Positions 42,932-51,127 of a stretch of 64,000 nt of DNA are shown piece after piece. This DNA is from Mesorhizobium sp. M9A.F.Ca.ET.002.03.1.2 (lineage in GTDB: Bacteria; Pseudomonadota; Alphaproteobacteria; Rhizobiales; Rhizobiaceae). Under the pieces are notes generated by a model, which was not told where the DNA came from, did no database searches, and was given only the letters and a program-made list of their open reading frames with translations. Where the stretch lies: contig NZ_CP034443.1 in assembly GCF_003952365.1 (NCBI RefSeq), forward strand, positions 5,573,001 to 5,637,000, given 5' to 3'. Numbering within the stretch: the stretch's first letter is position 1; each line of letters opens with the position of its first letter. Made by a program: the position numbers and the translations under genes.

Positions 42932-43330
42932 CTATGCTAGCCAGTTCTCGATCTTCAAGCCCTTGATCCGGTTGAATTCTCCCGTGTTGGCCGTCACCAG
43001 CGTAATGCCCAGTGCGCAGGCGTGGGCAGCAATAAAAAGGTCATTGTGGCCAATGGTCTGGCCCGCGCCTTCCAGCTCGGTGCGAAGTGCGCCGTACTCG
43101 GTATCTACCGGCACATCGAGCGGCAAAACAGGGATCTCAGCCAGCAGCTCCTCGACTTTCTTAAGCAGCTTGGCCGATCCCTTCCTGGCGCAGCCATATC
43201 GCAGTTCCGAGGCGACCACGATGCTGGTGCACACGGCGGCGTCTCCCTCGCGCACCATTGCACTTGCTGCTTTGCCAGCCGGGTTTCGGATCATGTCGCT
43301 GATAATGTTCGTGTCCAGCATGAACCGCAT
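42932..43330 (-). CDS. vapC: Type II toxin VapC, PIN-domain ribonuclease
   Basis: 132-residue PIN-domain protein. Acidic residues for Mg2+ are in place: MLDTNIISDMI (Asp near residue 6), SIVVASELRYG (Glu near 43), GHNDLFIAAHA (Asp near 96) and LVTANTGEF (Asn in place of a frequent Asp). VapC toxins cut tRNA or rRNA when freed from VapB. The ATG shares its A with the vapB TGA stop (TGATG), so it is translationally coupled to the antitoxin. Confidence 0.9.
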   Translation of the reverse strand: MRFMLDTNIISDMIRNPAGKAASAMVREGDAAVCTSIVVASELRYGCARKGSAKLLKKVEELLAEIPVLPLDVPVDTEYGALRTELEGAGQTIGHNDLFIAAHACALGITLVTANTGEFNRIKGLKIENWLA

Positions 43331-43602
43331 CAAAAAATTTCCACGGATTCGATAGGCGCATCGTCGATCTCCGGGAAGTCGTCTTCAGGACCGAGCGGCG
43401 GCTCTTTCGCCCATTGGGCGAGCAGCGCTGTGAGGCCAGGTTTGCGGACCGGCTCGATGACCAGGCGGTCGCCTTCACGGCTGATCAAGACCTTTTCGCC
43501 GGGAAGCTCGAACTCGACGGGAATGCGCACCGCCTGGCTGCGGTTGTTGCGGAACAGCTTCGCCTCCTTCGGTGGCGGGGTTGAATGGCGGCGCTGGGGC
43601 AT
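43330..43602 (-). CDS. vapB: Type II antitoxin VapB, AbrB-like
   Basis: 90-residue antitoxin. The N-terminal swapped-hairpin DNA-binding domain reads AKLFRNNRSQAVRIPVEFEL and GEKVLISREGDRLVIEPV, a VapB/MazE-type pattern. The acidic C-terminal tail (PEDDFPEIDDAPIE) would wrap VapC. The ATG at 43602 follows GGGAG by 8 bases; a longer upstream reading is rejected. A 12-bp direct repeat 14 bp upstream is the likely autoregulatory operator. The pair is lodged between two sulfate-uptake transcription units. Confidence 0.88.
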   Translation of the reverse strand: MPQRRHSTPPPKEAKLFRNNRSQAVRIPVEFELPGEKVLISREGDRLVIEPVRKPGLTALLAQWAKEPPLGPEDDFPEIDDAPIESVEIF

Positions 43603-43615
43603 GGTCGCGGCTCCC

Positions 43616-43640
43616 TTTGTATATGCCTTTTGTATATGCC
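43616..43640 (-). promoter_or_regulatory. Direct-repeat operator candidate upstream of vapB
   Basis: TTTGTATATGCC occurs twice (43616-43627 and 43629-43640), 13 bp apart. The flanking TGTAT...ATACA on the minus strand gives partial symmetry. It lies just upstream of the vapB ribosome site, where VapBC complexes usually bind. Confidence 0.6.
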
Positions 43641-43836
43641 ATACAGCTCCGTGATGCAAGGCGCCGGAAAACTCAGGCGCGAGGAAAATTCCGCCTGGAA
43701 CGAAATCCTAACAACCGGCTGTTTCGGCGATGTCTTTTCTCGCAACGCGGCAACAGAGCTGCTGTACGTGCCTCGCCGCACACGATATGACGCCGATATG
43801 TTCCGGTAATAAATGCATTGCATGGAGCCTGTTTTC

Positions 43837-44823
43837 ATGAAGCGATTTTTGCTCGGCGTCGCCACTCTGGCCGGCCTGTTCCTCGCATCCTCCCAAGCCT
43901 GGTCGGCCGACAGACTGCTGAACGCTTCCTACGATGTCGGCCGCGAACTGTTTGCGCAGGTCAACAAGGCCTTCGTCGCCGGTCACCCCGGTGTGACCAT
44001 AGATCAGTCGCATGCCGGGACGTCGGCGCAGGCGCGTGCCATCGCCGAGGGCCTCGGCGCCGACGTCGTCACCTTCAACCAGGTCACCGATATCGACTTC
44101 CTGGTCAAGAAGGGTCTTATCTCCGCCGACTGGCAGAAGGATTTCCCCGACAACGCCTCGCCTTTCTATTCGCTGCCGTCCTTCCTGGTGCGCGCCGGCA
44201 ATCCAAAGCAGATCAAGGATTGGAACGATCTTGTGCGCGACGACGTGCAGGTGATCTTCCCCAACCCGAAGACATCGGGCAACGCGCGCTACACCTATCT
44301 GGCGGCCACCGCCTATGCCAAGGAAGCCTTCAAGGGCGACGACGCCAAGGTGAAGGAATTCGTCACCAAGCTCTTCAACAACGTGCCGATCTTCGATACC
44401 GGCGGACGCGCCGCGACCACCACCTTCGTGCAGCGCGAGATCGGCGACGTGCTGATCACCTTCGAGTCGGAAACGCGCGGCATCCGCAGGGAGTATGGCG
44501 AGGACAAGTTCGAGCAGGTGACGCCCTCGGTCAGCCTGCTGGCGGAGTTTCCAGTGGCGATCGTCGACACGGTCGCCGACGAGCATGGCACGGGTGACCT
44601 CGCCAAGACCTATCTCGACTTCCTCTACACGCCGCAGGGCCAAGACATCCTTGCCGAGAACGGCAACCGTGTTCGCGACCAGACCGTCGCCGCCAAATAC
44701 AAGGCTGAGTTTCCCGATGTCCGCCTGCTGACGGTGGAAGATGTCTTTGGTGGCTGGGCCAAGATCCAGGCCGAGCATTTCGCCGCGGGCGGATTGCTCG
44801 ACCAGACCTATGGCAGTCGCTGA
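43837..44823 (+). CDS. Sulfate ABC transporter substrate-binding protein (second copy)
   Basis: 328-residue paralogue of the binding protein at 39073. Signal peptide MKRFLLGVATLAGLFLASSQAWSAD, then LLNASYDVGRELFAQVNKAF, QSHAGTSAQARAIAEGLGADVV and FPNPKTSGNARYTYLAA. It ends with LEDVFGGW-like VEDVFGGWAKIQAEHFAAGG. It has no transporter genes of its own and a terminator follows, so it is probably expressed alone and delivers sulfate or thiosulfate to CysTWA. The start at MKRF is chosen for the signal peptide; upstream in-frame ATGs precede it. Confidence 0.9.
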   Translation: MKRFLLGVATLAGLFLASSQAWSADRLLNASYDVGRELFAQVNKAFVAGHPGVTIDQSHAGTSAQARAIAEGLGADVVTFNQVTDIDFLVKKGLISADWQKDFPDNASPFYSLPSFLVRAGNPKQIKDWNDLVRDDVQVIFPNPKTSGNARYTYLAATAYAKEAFKGDDAKVKEFVTKLFNNVPIFDTGGRAATTTFVQREIGDVLITFESETRGIRREYGEDKFEQVTPSVSLLAEFPVAIVDTVADEHGTGDLAKTYLDFLYTPQGQDILAENGNRVRDQTVAAKYKAEFPDVRLLTVEDVFGGWAKIQAEHFAAGGLLDQTYGSR

Positions 44824-44849
44824 AGCAAGCGATCTTCGAACACGATGGG

Positions 44850-44880
44850 AAGCCGGCTTTTGCCGGCTTTCTTCGTTTTC
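44850..44880 (+). terminator. Rho-independent terminator after the second sulfate-binding gene
   Basis: 8-bp stem AAGCCGGC / GCCGGCTT with a TTTT loop, followed by a T-rich run (TCTTCGTTTTC). It lies 26 bp past the stop codon. Confidence 0.8.
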
Positions 44881-45074
44881 CGCTCGGGAAAGGTGATTTC
44901 CCGCTTTCCAGGCGCCTGTCCTCCAAAACGTTACGAAGAATCAACGCGTTTGCGTGCAATATGTCATCAGGCGGATTGTCTGCGCGAAACGGCATCGCAC
45001 GGCTAAACCGTCATGATTTGCACACAAACAGCCGCCAGACGCGGTTGGTTGGGGCTTCATGGGTTGACTCGGGC

Positions 45075-45524
45075 ATGCTGACCAAAAAAGGGAAATACGG
45101 CCTCAAGGCCCTCGTCCATCTGTCCGGCCTGCCGGTCGGCCAGCTCGCATTCGTCAACGACATTGCGGTCGCCAACAACATCCCGAAGAAATTCCTCGAT
45201 GCCATTCTGGGCGAATTGCGCAATGCCGGCTTCGTCCAGAGCCGCAAGGGCAAGGAAGGCGGCTATCGCCTCGCCCGACCGGCTTCCGAGATCAAGATCG
45301 GCCATGTCGTGCGTGTCCTCGACGGGCCGCTGGCGCCGATCCCTTGCGCCAGCCGCACCCAATATCAGCGCTGCGAGGATTGCGACGAGGCGACATGCCA
45401 GGTCCGGCACATGATGCTGGAGGTGCGCCAGGCGGTCGCCGAGGTGCTGGACAATCGCAGCCTCGCCGCCATGCGCGACGCCGACAACGACGATTTTCCG
45501 GTCGAGCTGACGTCGCAGATTTAG
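45075..45524 (+). CDS. Rrf2-family transcriptional regulator
   Basis: 149-residue winged-helix protein. It starts MLTKKGKYGLKALVHLSGL, the common Rrf2 opening. The recognition region is IAVANNIPKKFLDAILGELRNAGFVQSRKGKEGGYRLARP. Four cysteines are grouped in PIPCASRTQYQRCEDCDEATCQ, as in Rrf2 proteins that bind an Fe-S cluster or sense cysteine supply. Next to two sulfate-binding-protein genes it is a plausible sulfur or Fe-S-state regulator of uptake. The gene ends in a 4-bp overlap with the convergent gluconokinase gene. The ATG at 45075 is chosen by family alignment. Confidence 0.85.
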   Translation: MLTKKGKYGLKALVHLSGLPVGQLAFVNDIAVANNIPKKFLDAILGELRNAGFVQSRKGKEGGYRLARPASEIKIGHVVRVLDGPLAPIPCASRTQYQRCEDCDEATCQVRHMMLEVRQAVAEVLDNRSLAAMRDADNDDFPVELTSQI

Positions 45525-46069
45525 TCAGGCGCCTCGAACGGGCTCACGGCATCGGCGACGATGTCGGCGATCGGGCGCGTCGCATCGAACGTCAACGCGT
45601 TCTCGTCGGCTGCCGGCGCTTCAAGCGTGGCGAACTGGCTGTCGACGAGGCTTGCCGGCATGAAATGGCCTTGGCGGGAGCCGACACGCCGCTTTGCCGT
45701 CGCGGGATCGATGTCCAGATAGAGGAAAACGATGCCCTGGCAAAAACCGCGCAGACGCTCGCGGTAGCTGCGCTTCAGCGCCGAGCAGGCAGCGACGACG
45801 CCTTGCCCATCGCCGACCGATCCGGCAATGCGCCGGCCGATCGCGTCGAGCCAGCCTTCGCGCAAGGCATCGGTCAGCGGCTCGCCGCTTGCCATGCGCG
45901 CGACGTTCTCGGGCGGGTGAAGCCTATCGCCCTCGACGAAGATGGCGCCTAGCTTCGTGGCCAGCGCTTCGCCGACGGCCGACTTGCCGCAACCGGCGAC
46001 GCCCATGACCACGATGGCCGGTGCGGACCGAACGGGATCCCGCTGCACGTGAGCTGCCTTTTCGTCCAC
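45521..46069 (-). CDS. gntK: Gluconokinase
   Basis: 182-residue P-loop kinase that makes 6-phosphogluconate from gluconate and ATP. P-loop GVAGCGKSAVG near residue 23; the substrate motif GDRLHPPENVARMASGEPLTD matches GntK closely; then CSALKRSYRERLR, VFLYLDIDPATAKRRV and the lid GHFMPASLVDSQFATLE. It follows the last permease gene by 8 bp on the same strand, so it is the last gene of an ABC importer operon. That pairing points to gluconate or a similar sugar acid as the imported substrate. Confidence 0.92.
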   Translation of the reverse strand: MDEKAAHVQRDPVRSAPAIVVMGVAGCGKSAVGEALATKLGAIFVEGDRLHPPENVARMASGEPLTDALREGWLDAIGRRIAGSVGDGQGVVAACSALKRSYRERLRGFCQGIVFLYLDIDPATAKRRVGSRQGHFMPASLVDSQFATLEAPAADENALTFDATRPIADIVADAVSPFEAPD

Positions 46070-46077
46070 GACGCGGG

Positions 46078-47064
46078 TCAGCGGCTGGCCGGCGCGCGGC
46101 CGTAAAGCAGGAGCATGGCGACGATGACGACGCCGTAGATGATCTGCCGCCCCGCCTCCGGCATCTGCATGACCGAAAGAATGGATTGCAGAAGCGTGAT
46201 CAGGATGACGCCAGCGACCGTGCCCAGATAGGAGCCGCGCCCACCGAGGATCGAGGTGCCGCCAAGCACCACCGCGGCGATCGACGGCAGGAGATAGGCG
46301 TCGCCCATCGACTGCGCCGCCTTGGAGGCATAGCCGGCCAGCAGCACACCGCCGAAGGCGGAAAGACCGCCGGAGACGGCGAAGGCGATCATTACGACAC
46401 GCCGCGTATCGATGCCGGAGAGGTAAGCGGCGCGCTCGCGGTTGCCGATGCCGTAGACGGTGCGGCCGAAGCCGGTGCGGGTCAGCACGAAAACCATCGC
46501 GGCACCGATCAGCGCCCAGATGACGACCGCGTTGGGCACGCCCGGAATGGCAAAGCCGGTCGCCAGATAGCGCATCGCCCGGGTCGCCGAATCCTGCGGC
46601 GAGAAGCCGCCCGTATAGACCACCATCAGCCCTTGCGCGACGGCATTGGTGGCGAGCGTGATGATCATCGAGGGAATGCGCAGATAAGCGACGCCAATGC
46701 CGTTGACGACGCCGATCGCGACACCGCAGAAAATGCCGAACGGGATCGCCAGCGCCACGCCGACCGGGCCGTAGGCGGCGGCCGCACAGGCCATCATGGC
46801 GCCCGTCGCCACCGACCAGGGCACCGACAGGTCGATCTGGCCAAGCAGGATGACCAGCATCATGCCGGTGGCGATGACGCCGAGAAACGAGGCCACCTTG
46901 AGCTGCTGCAGCAGGTAATCCGGCGACAGGAAGCTGCGCGAATAGAGGCTGCCGACAAACAGCAGTAGCACGATGCAGGCAAAGGCCGTCAACACCGCGG
47001 GATCGGCGCGGCGGATGAATTTCGGCATGCGGCGGGCGATGCCACCTATCGTCGTTTCGCTCAC
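46078..47064 (-). CDS. Ribose-type sugar ABC transporter permease (second)
   Basis: 328-residue RbsC-like inner-membrane permease with about nine helices. Landmarks: MMLVILLGQIDLSVPWSVATGAM (the family GIDLSVG region, here with Q), YLRIPSMIITLATNAVAQGLMV, the coupling loop RAAYLSGIDTRRVVMIAFAVSGGLSAFGG, and IAAVVLGGTSILGGRGS. It starts at a GTG overlapping the previous stop (GTGA). A longer open frame upstream in this phase lies inside the neighbouring permease gene and is not real. Confidence 0.88.
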   Translation of the reverse strand: MSETTIGGIARRMPKFIRRADPAVLTAFACIVLLLFVGSLYSRSFLSPDYLLQQLKVASFLGVIATGMMLVILLGQIDLSVPWSVATGAMMACAAAAYGPVGVALAIPFGIFCGVAIGVVNGIGVAYLRIPSMIITLATNAVAQGLMVVYTGGFSPQDSATRAMRYLATGFAIPGVPNAVVIWALIGAAMVFVLTRTGFGRTVYGIGNRERAAYLSGIDTRRVVMIAFAVSGGLSAFGGVLLAGYASKAAQSMGDAYLLPSIAAVVLGGTSILGGRGSYLGTVAGVILITLLQSILSVMQMPEAGRQIIYGVVIVAMLLLYGRAPASR

Positions 47065-48041
47065 AGGAACCACTCCAGCCGGTTGCGGACCCTGAACAGG
47101 GCGAAGGCGCCGAGGCTGACCGCGATCAGCAGGATGATACCCTGGAACAGCGGCTGCCAGAGCGGATCGAAATCGAAGACGAAAAGCAGGTCGCCGATGG
47201 TGCGAAAGGCGAGCGCGCCGAAGATCGCGCCGAGGGCGCTGCCCTTGCCGCCGAACAGCGAGACGCCGCCAAGCACCACGGCGGCGATCGAGAACAGCGT
47301 ATAGGCGTTGCCGCTGGCATAGGCCGCCTCGCCCGTATAGGTGAAGAAGGTCAGGAACAGCCCGCCGATCGCGGCGAGCAGTCCGGCGAGCGCATAGGCG
47401 GCGAACTTGCCACGGCGGATCGGCACGCCGGACATATAGGCCGCGATCTCCGACGATCCGGCAGCGTAAGCCGCGCGGCCGAGCACCGACCGGCTGAACG
47501 GCACCCAGACCACGAGCACGACGGCCAAAAGCACCACCAGGCTCGCCGGCACCACGCCGAACAGCCGCCCGGTCAGCGCGTCGGCAAGATCCTCGTTGAC
47601 CGAACCGCCCGGAAACGGTCTCAAAAGCAGCGCGATGCCGAAATACACCGCACCCGTGGCGATGGTGGCGACGATCGGCTGCAGCCGTCCGTAGATGACG
47701 ATGGCGCCGTTGATCGCCCCGCACAGCAGTCCTGTGCCAAGCACCGCTACCACACCGAACGCGGTCTCGATGCCGGTACCGATGACCAGCCATGAGGCCA
47801 GGCAGTTGGTCAGCAGAAAGATCATGCCGACGGATAGGTCGATGCCGGCGGTGATCACCACCAGCGTCTGCGCCATGGCGACGAAGGCGAGCAGCACGCC
47901 CTTGTTCGAGGCCGTCTGCACGACATTGGCGGTAAAGCCCGCCGGATGGTTCGAGGTGTAGATCGTAAACATCACGATGAAGATGCCGAACGCCAGCAAC
48001 GTTCCGCGTTGTTCGGCAAGCCAGTAGCGCCAATCTTTCAC
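47061..48041 (-). CDS. Ribose-type sugar ABC transporter permease (first)
   Basis: 326-residue RbsC-like permease. Landmarks: VVITAGIDLSVGMIFLLTN, the substrate-loop GRLQPIVATIATGAVYFGIALL, EIAAYMSGVPIRRGKFAAYALAG and IAAVVLGGVSLFGGKGS. It pairs with the next gene's permease as a heterodimer. It begins with GTG overlapping the ATPase stop and ends overlapping the next GTG start, so the three transporter genes are translationally coupled. Confidence 0.88.
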   Translation of the reverse strand: MKDWRYWLAEQRGTLLAFGIFIVMFTIYTSNHPAGFTANVVQTASNKGVLLAFVAMAQTLVVITAGIDLSVGMIFLLTNCLASWLVIGTGIETAFGVVAVLGTGLLCGAINGAIVIYGRLQPIVATIATGAVYFGIALLLRPFPGGSVNEDLADALTGRLFGVVPASLVVLLAVVLVVWVPFSRSVLGRAAYAAGSSEIAAYMSGVPIRRGKFAAYALAGLLAAIGGLFLTFFTYTGEAAYASGNAYTLFSIAAVVLGGVSLFGGKGSALGAIFGALAFRTIGDLLFVFDFDPLWQPLFQGIILLIAVSLGAFALFRVRNRLEWFL

Positions 48042-49630
48042 GCGTCCGCTCCTCGGGCTGGCGTCTTCGCCATGCCTCGGGCTGGCGTCTTCGCCATGCC
48101 GCTAACAGGCATCTCTTCGCCATGGATGTTGAGCGCACTGGCAATCAGCGCCCGCTCGGTGATCTCGGCGCCGACCAGTTCGCGCTTGACCGCCCCGTCA
48201 TAGAGCACCAGCACCCGGTCGCAGCAGCCGATCAGCTCGTCATAGTCGGTCGAGTAGAAAAGGATCGCAGCACCCTGATCGGCGAGCTTGCGCATCAGCT
48301 GATACAGTTCCTGCTTGGTGCCGACATCGATGCCGCGCGTCGGATCGTTGAGCAGGATGATGCGCGGCTGCCGCATCAGCCATTTGGCGATCACGACCTT
48401 CTGCTGGTTGCCGCCGGACAGCGCGCCGACCGGAATGTCGAGGCCGGCCGTCTTGATCGCAAGCAGGCCGACCATGTCGTCGATCAGTCGCTGCTCGGCG
48501 GCACGGTCGATGATGCCGGCTTTGGACAGCCGGTCGAGCGCGGCGAAGGAGAGGTTTTCGCGCACCGTCATCGGCAGCATCAACCCTTCCGTCTTGCGAT
48601 CCTCCGGGATCAGCGCCATGCCGATCCGATCGTCGCGCGCGGCGGCCGGGCTGGCGATCGCCATTGGCTTGCCGTCGATCAATATCTGGCCGGACAGGCC
48701 GCGCAGCACGCCGAAGAAGGCGAGCAGCAATTCGCGCTGGCCCTGGCCGTCGAGACCGCCGAGGCCGACGACCTCGCCTGCGCCGACTGTGAGCGAGATA
48801 TTGTCCAGCCGGTCGGTCCAGGAAAGCTTGCGCGCCTCCAGCACCGGAGCGGCGGTGGCCGGCGCGCGCACCGGCTTTGGCGGAAAGATGTGGCTGTATT
48901 CGCGGCCGATCATCAGCTCGACGACTTCATTGTCGCTCTTCGTGCCAGCCACGTAGCTGGCGACATTGCGGCCGTTGCGGAACACCGTGCATTGGTCGGC
49001 AAGCTCGGCGATTTCGTTCATGCGATGCGAGATGTAGAGCAGCGCCAGCCCTTCCGAGCGCAGCCGCTTCAAGACGCCGAAAATCTTGGCGACGTCCGCC
49101 GCGGTCAGCGCCGACGTCGCCTCGTCGAGGATCAGGATGCGCGGCTTCCTGGCGAGAGCCTTGGCGATTTCGACCATCTGCCTTCTTGAAAGAGGCAGAT
49201 CCTTGACCAGCGCAAGCGGATGAATGTCGGCCGCCCCCGCGCGCGCCAGGGCATCTTCCGCGATGCGTCGCTGCGCCTTGCGGTCGATCATGCCGAAGCG
49301 CTTCGGCGGATCGGAAATGACGATGTTGTCGGCGACGCTGAGTTCGGGGACGAGCGACAGTTCCTGGAAGATGCAGACGATGCCGGCCTGGTTGGCGGCG
49401 GCCGGCGAAGCGAAGGTCACCTCGCTTCCGTCCAGCATCATGCGGCCTTCGTCGGGCGCGACGACGCCGGCCATGACCTTGATCAGCGTCGATTTGCCGG
49501 CGCCGTTTTCACCGAGAATGGCGTGAATGCTGCCCGATGTGACCGAAAGCTCGGCCTTTTCCAGCGCCCGCACACCGCCATAGCGCTTGGATATGCCCTC
49601 CATGCGGAAGAGCGGAACCGCACCGTCCAT
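48038..49630 (-). CDS. Ribose-type sugar ABC transporter ATPase (two-domain)
   Basis: 530-residue RbsA-like protein with two ATPase halves. Half 1: ILGENGAGKSTLIKVMAG, LPLSRRQMVEIAKAL (signature replaced by LSRRQ), ILILDEATSALT. Half 2: GLDGQGQRELLLAFFG, ALSGGNQQKVVIAKWL, ILLNDPTRGIDVGTK. The degenerate first signature is normal for this family. The C-terminus has an exact tandem repeat of 8 residues (GMAKTPAR) from a 24-bp duplication. The ATG at 49630 follows GGAGGGG. A hairpin separates it from the binding-protein gene upstream. Confidence 0.9.
   Translation of the reverse strand: MDGAVPLFRMEGISKRYGGVRALEKAELSVTSGSIHAILGENGAGKSTLIKVMAGVVAPDEGRMMLDGSEVTFASPAAANQAGIVCIFQELSLVPELSVADNIVISDPPKRFGMIDRKAQRRIAEDALARAGAADIHPLALVKDLPLSRRQMVEIAKALARKPRILILDEATSALTAADVAKIFGVLKRLRSEGLALLYISHRMNEIAELADQCTVFRNGRNVASYVAGTKSDNEVVELMIGREYSHIFPPKPVRAPATAAPVLEARKLSWTDRLDNISLTVGAGEVVGLGGLDGQGQRELLLAFFGVLRGLSGQILIDGKPMAIASPAAARDDRIGMALIPEDRKTEGLMLPMTVRENLSFAALDRLSKAGIIDRAAEQRLIDDMVGLLAIKTAGLDIPVGALSGGNQQKVVIAKWLMRQPRIILLNDPTRGIDVGTKQELYQLMRKLADQGAAILFYSTDYDELIGCCDRVLVLYDGAVKRELVGAEITERALIASALNIHGEEMPVSGMAKTPARGMAKTPARGADA
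48051..48098 (-). repeat. 24-bp tandem duplication in the ATPase C-terminus
   Basis: Two adjacent identical 24-base units in frame add eight residues just before the stop. No frameshift results. Confidence 0.85.
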
Positions 49631-49663
49631 CGGCCCCTCCCAAGGCGCTCGTTCTTCGGGACC

Positions 49664-49689
49664 GGCGCCGCGGGATGTCCCACGGCGCC
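49664..49689 (-). other. Hairpin between binding-protein and ATPase genes
   Basis: GGCGCCG-C-GGGA and TCCC-A-CGGCGCC form a 12-bp stem with one mismatch and a 2-base loop. It is in the 70-bp gap after the binding-protein stop and lacks a U-run. It probably stabilises the binding-protein mRNA or damps read-through. Confidence 0.6.
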
Positions 49690-49700
49690 AAGCGATCAGT

Positions 49701-50825
49701 CTACTGGTTTTCCTTGCTCTGGCCCATGATTTCCTGCGCGGTGAAGTTGATGCCGCAGGTCGGGAAGGAGTTGCCGACGAAGAAATTGTCGGACTGGTCG
49801 GGGAAATAGTCCTCGCCTTCCTTGAAGTTCGGATCCTCGACGATCGCCAACGGCAGCTTCACGGCTTGCGGGACGACCTGTCCTTCGAGCGCGGCGATCG
49901 CCGTCTTGACGGCGACCGCCACCTGGGCGGGGCCGGTGCCGGCCGACGAGCATTTCAACCCGTCCGCGGCAAACTTGGCGCAGAATTTGCGGAAGCCATT
50001 CTCCGTTTCGCCGCCGAACGGCACGAACGGATGCTTGGCGTCGATCATCGCCTGGACGATGCCGGTGTCGCCGCCCTGCCCGGTGACGCCGTCGAAGGGG
50101 CCGTTGGTGGCGATCGCGTCTGCCGAAGCCTTTTGCGCAACGCCGTCATCCCATTTGCCGACGACTTCGGTGACCTCCCACTTCTTGCCCGAAGCGTCGA
50201 GAACCTCGTGGATGCCATTATGGCGATCGGTGTCGACCGACGTGCCGGCAACGCCGCGCACTTCGAGGATCTTGCCGCCATTGGGCACGTGCTTGATCAG
50301 CCAGTTGCCCCACAACTCGCCAAGGCCTTTCTGGTCGACATTGACGTTGATGGCGTCCTTGGTGTCGAGAATGTTGTCGAAGGCGACCAGCACGACGCCG
50401 GCTTCCTTGGCGCGCTTGATGACCGGCCCGAACGCCGTCGGATTCTGCGCGTTGACGACGATCGCGTCATAGCCGGAATCGATGAAGTTGTTGATCGCCG
50501 AAATCTGCGCCGGCACGTCTTCGCCGGTCGAGACGACCTTGAACTCCTTCAGTTTCGCCGCGACCTCCGGCTGCGCCGCGTAGGCCTTCGCCGTCTGCAC
50601 CATCTGGATGCGCCACGTGTTGGCGATGTAGCCATTGGCGAGCGCGATGCGGTACGGACCGTCTTTCTTGGGGAATTTGAAGAACTGCGTATCGGCCGCC
50701 CAAGGGGCGAAGCAGTCCGGCTCGGCGGACGGGCCTGTGACGATTTCGGGCTCGGCGAGCGCCGACGAGCTCAGCATGACGAATGCAGTGGCAGCAACGA
50801 TGCCGCCAACGAGTGACTTGATCAT
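49701..50825 (-). CDS. Sugar ABC transporter substrate-binding protein (RbsB-like), gluconokinase operon
   Basis: 374-residue periplasmic binding protein of the Peripla_BP_4 family. The signal peptide MIKSLVGGIVAATAFVMLSSSALAE precedes YRIALANGYIANTWRIQMVQTAK and FIDSGYDAIVVNAQNPTAFGPVIKRAKEAGVVLVAFDN. The order binding protein, ATPase, two permeases, gluconokinase suggests a sugar-acid ligand, perhaps gluconate; this is inference. The ATG at 50825 follows GGGAGGA. It is the first gene; upstream lie AT-rich direct repeats and a LacI-type palindrome. Confidence 0.88.
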   Translation of the reverse strand: MIKSLVGGIVAATAFVMLSSSALAEPEIVTGPSAEPDCFAPWAADTQFFKFPKKDGPYRIALANGYIANTWRIQMVQTAKAYAAQPEVAAKLKEFKVVSTGEDVPAQISAINNFIDSGYDAIVVNAQNPTAFGPVIKRAKEAGVVLVAFDNILDTKDAINVNVDQKGLGELWGNWLIKHVPNGGKILEVRGVAGTSVDTDRHNGIHEVLDASGKKWEVTEVVGKWDDGVAQKASADAIATNGPFDGVTGQGGDTGIVQAMIDAKHPFVPFGGETENGFRKFCAKFAADGLKCSSAGTGPAQVAVAVKTAIAALEGQVVPQAVKLPLAIVEDPNFKEGEDYFPDQSDNFFVGNSFPTCGINFTAQEIMGQSKENQ

Positions 50826-50982
50826 CGATATTCCTCCCAGTTGCAGTTTTTGATTGTTCTTACGCGTCTTGCGCGTCAGGCCCGGCACCTCCCGCCTTGC
50901 CCGTCGCGCATTTTCAGGTGGCCGAACGCCGACCCGATCTCCTCCCTTGCCGCTCGGTAAACCGGAGTAAAAACTATCATAT

Positions 50983-51029
50983 TATATATAATAAACAAGC
51001 TTTACCTGTCGCTTATATATAATAAACAG
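50983..51029 (-). promoter_or_regulatory. 16-bp direct repeats upstream of the gluconokinase ABC operon
   Basis: TTATATATAATAAACA occurs twice (50983-50998 and 51014-51029), 31 bp apart or about three helical turns. The AT-rich block contrasts with its GC-rich surroundings and lies about 160-200 bp upstream of the binding-protein start. It may be a promoter plus regulator site. Confidence 0.5.
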
Positions 51030-51066
51030 ACTTCGGTCTTTGCCGCGAGCTTTCACCCTAAGGCGA

Positions 51067-51082
51067 ATGGTAGCGCTACCAT
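51067..51082. promoter_or_regulatory. LacI/GntR-type operator, perfect 16-bp palindrome
   Basis: ATGGTAGCGCTACCAT is its own reverse complement, with the central CG typical of LacI-family operators and a layout like the E. coli GntR site. It lies between the LacI-family gene and the operon it probably controls. Confidence 0.65.
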
Positions 51083-51127
51083 GGCGCAGTGTAAAGCGGC
51101 ATTTCGCGAATGCCTGCAAAGTGCTTT

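Noticed and set aside
46078..48144. A 688-codon open frame that would fuse extra sequence to the second ribose-type permease
   Set aside because: The first half lies out of frame across the other permease and reads as Arg/His-rich nonsense. The real start is the GTG at 47064, which overlaps the previous stop.
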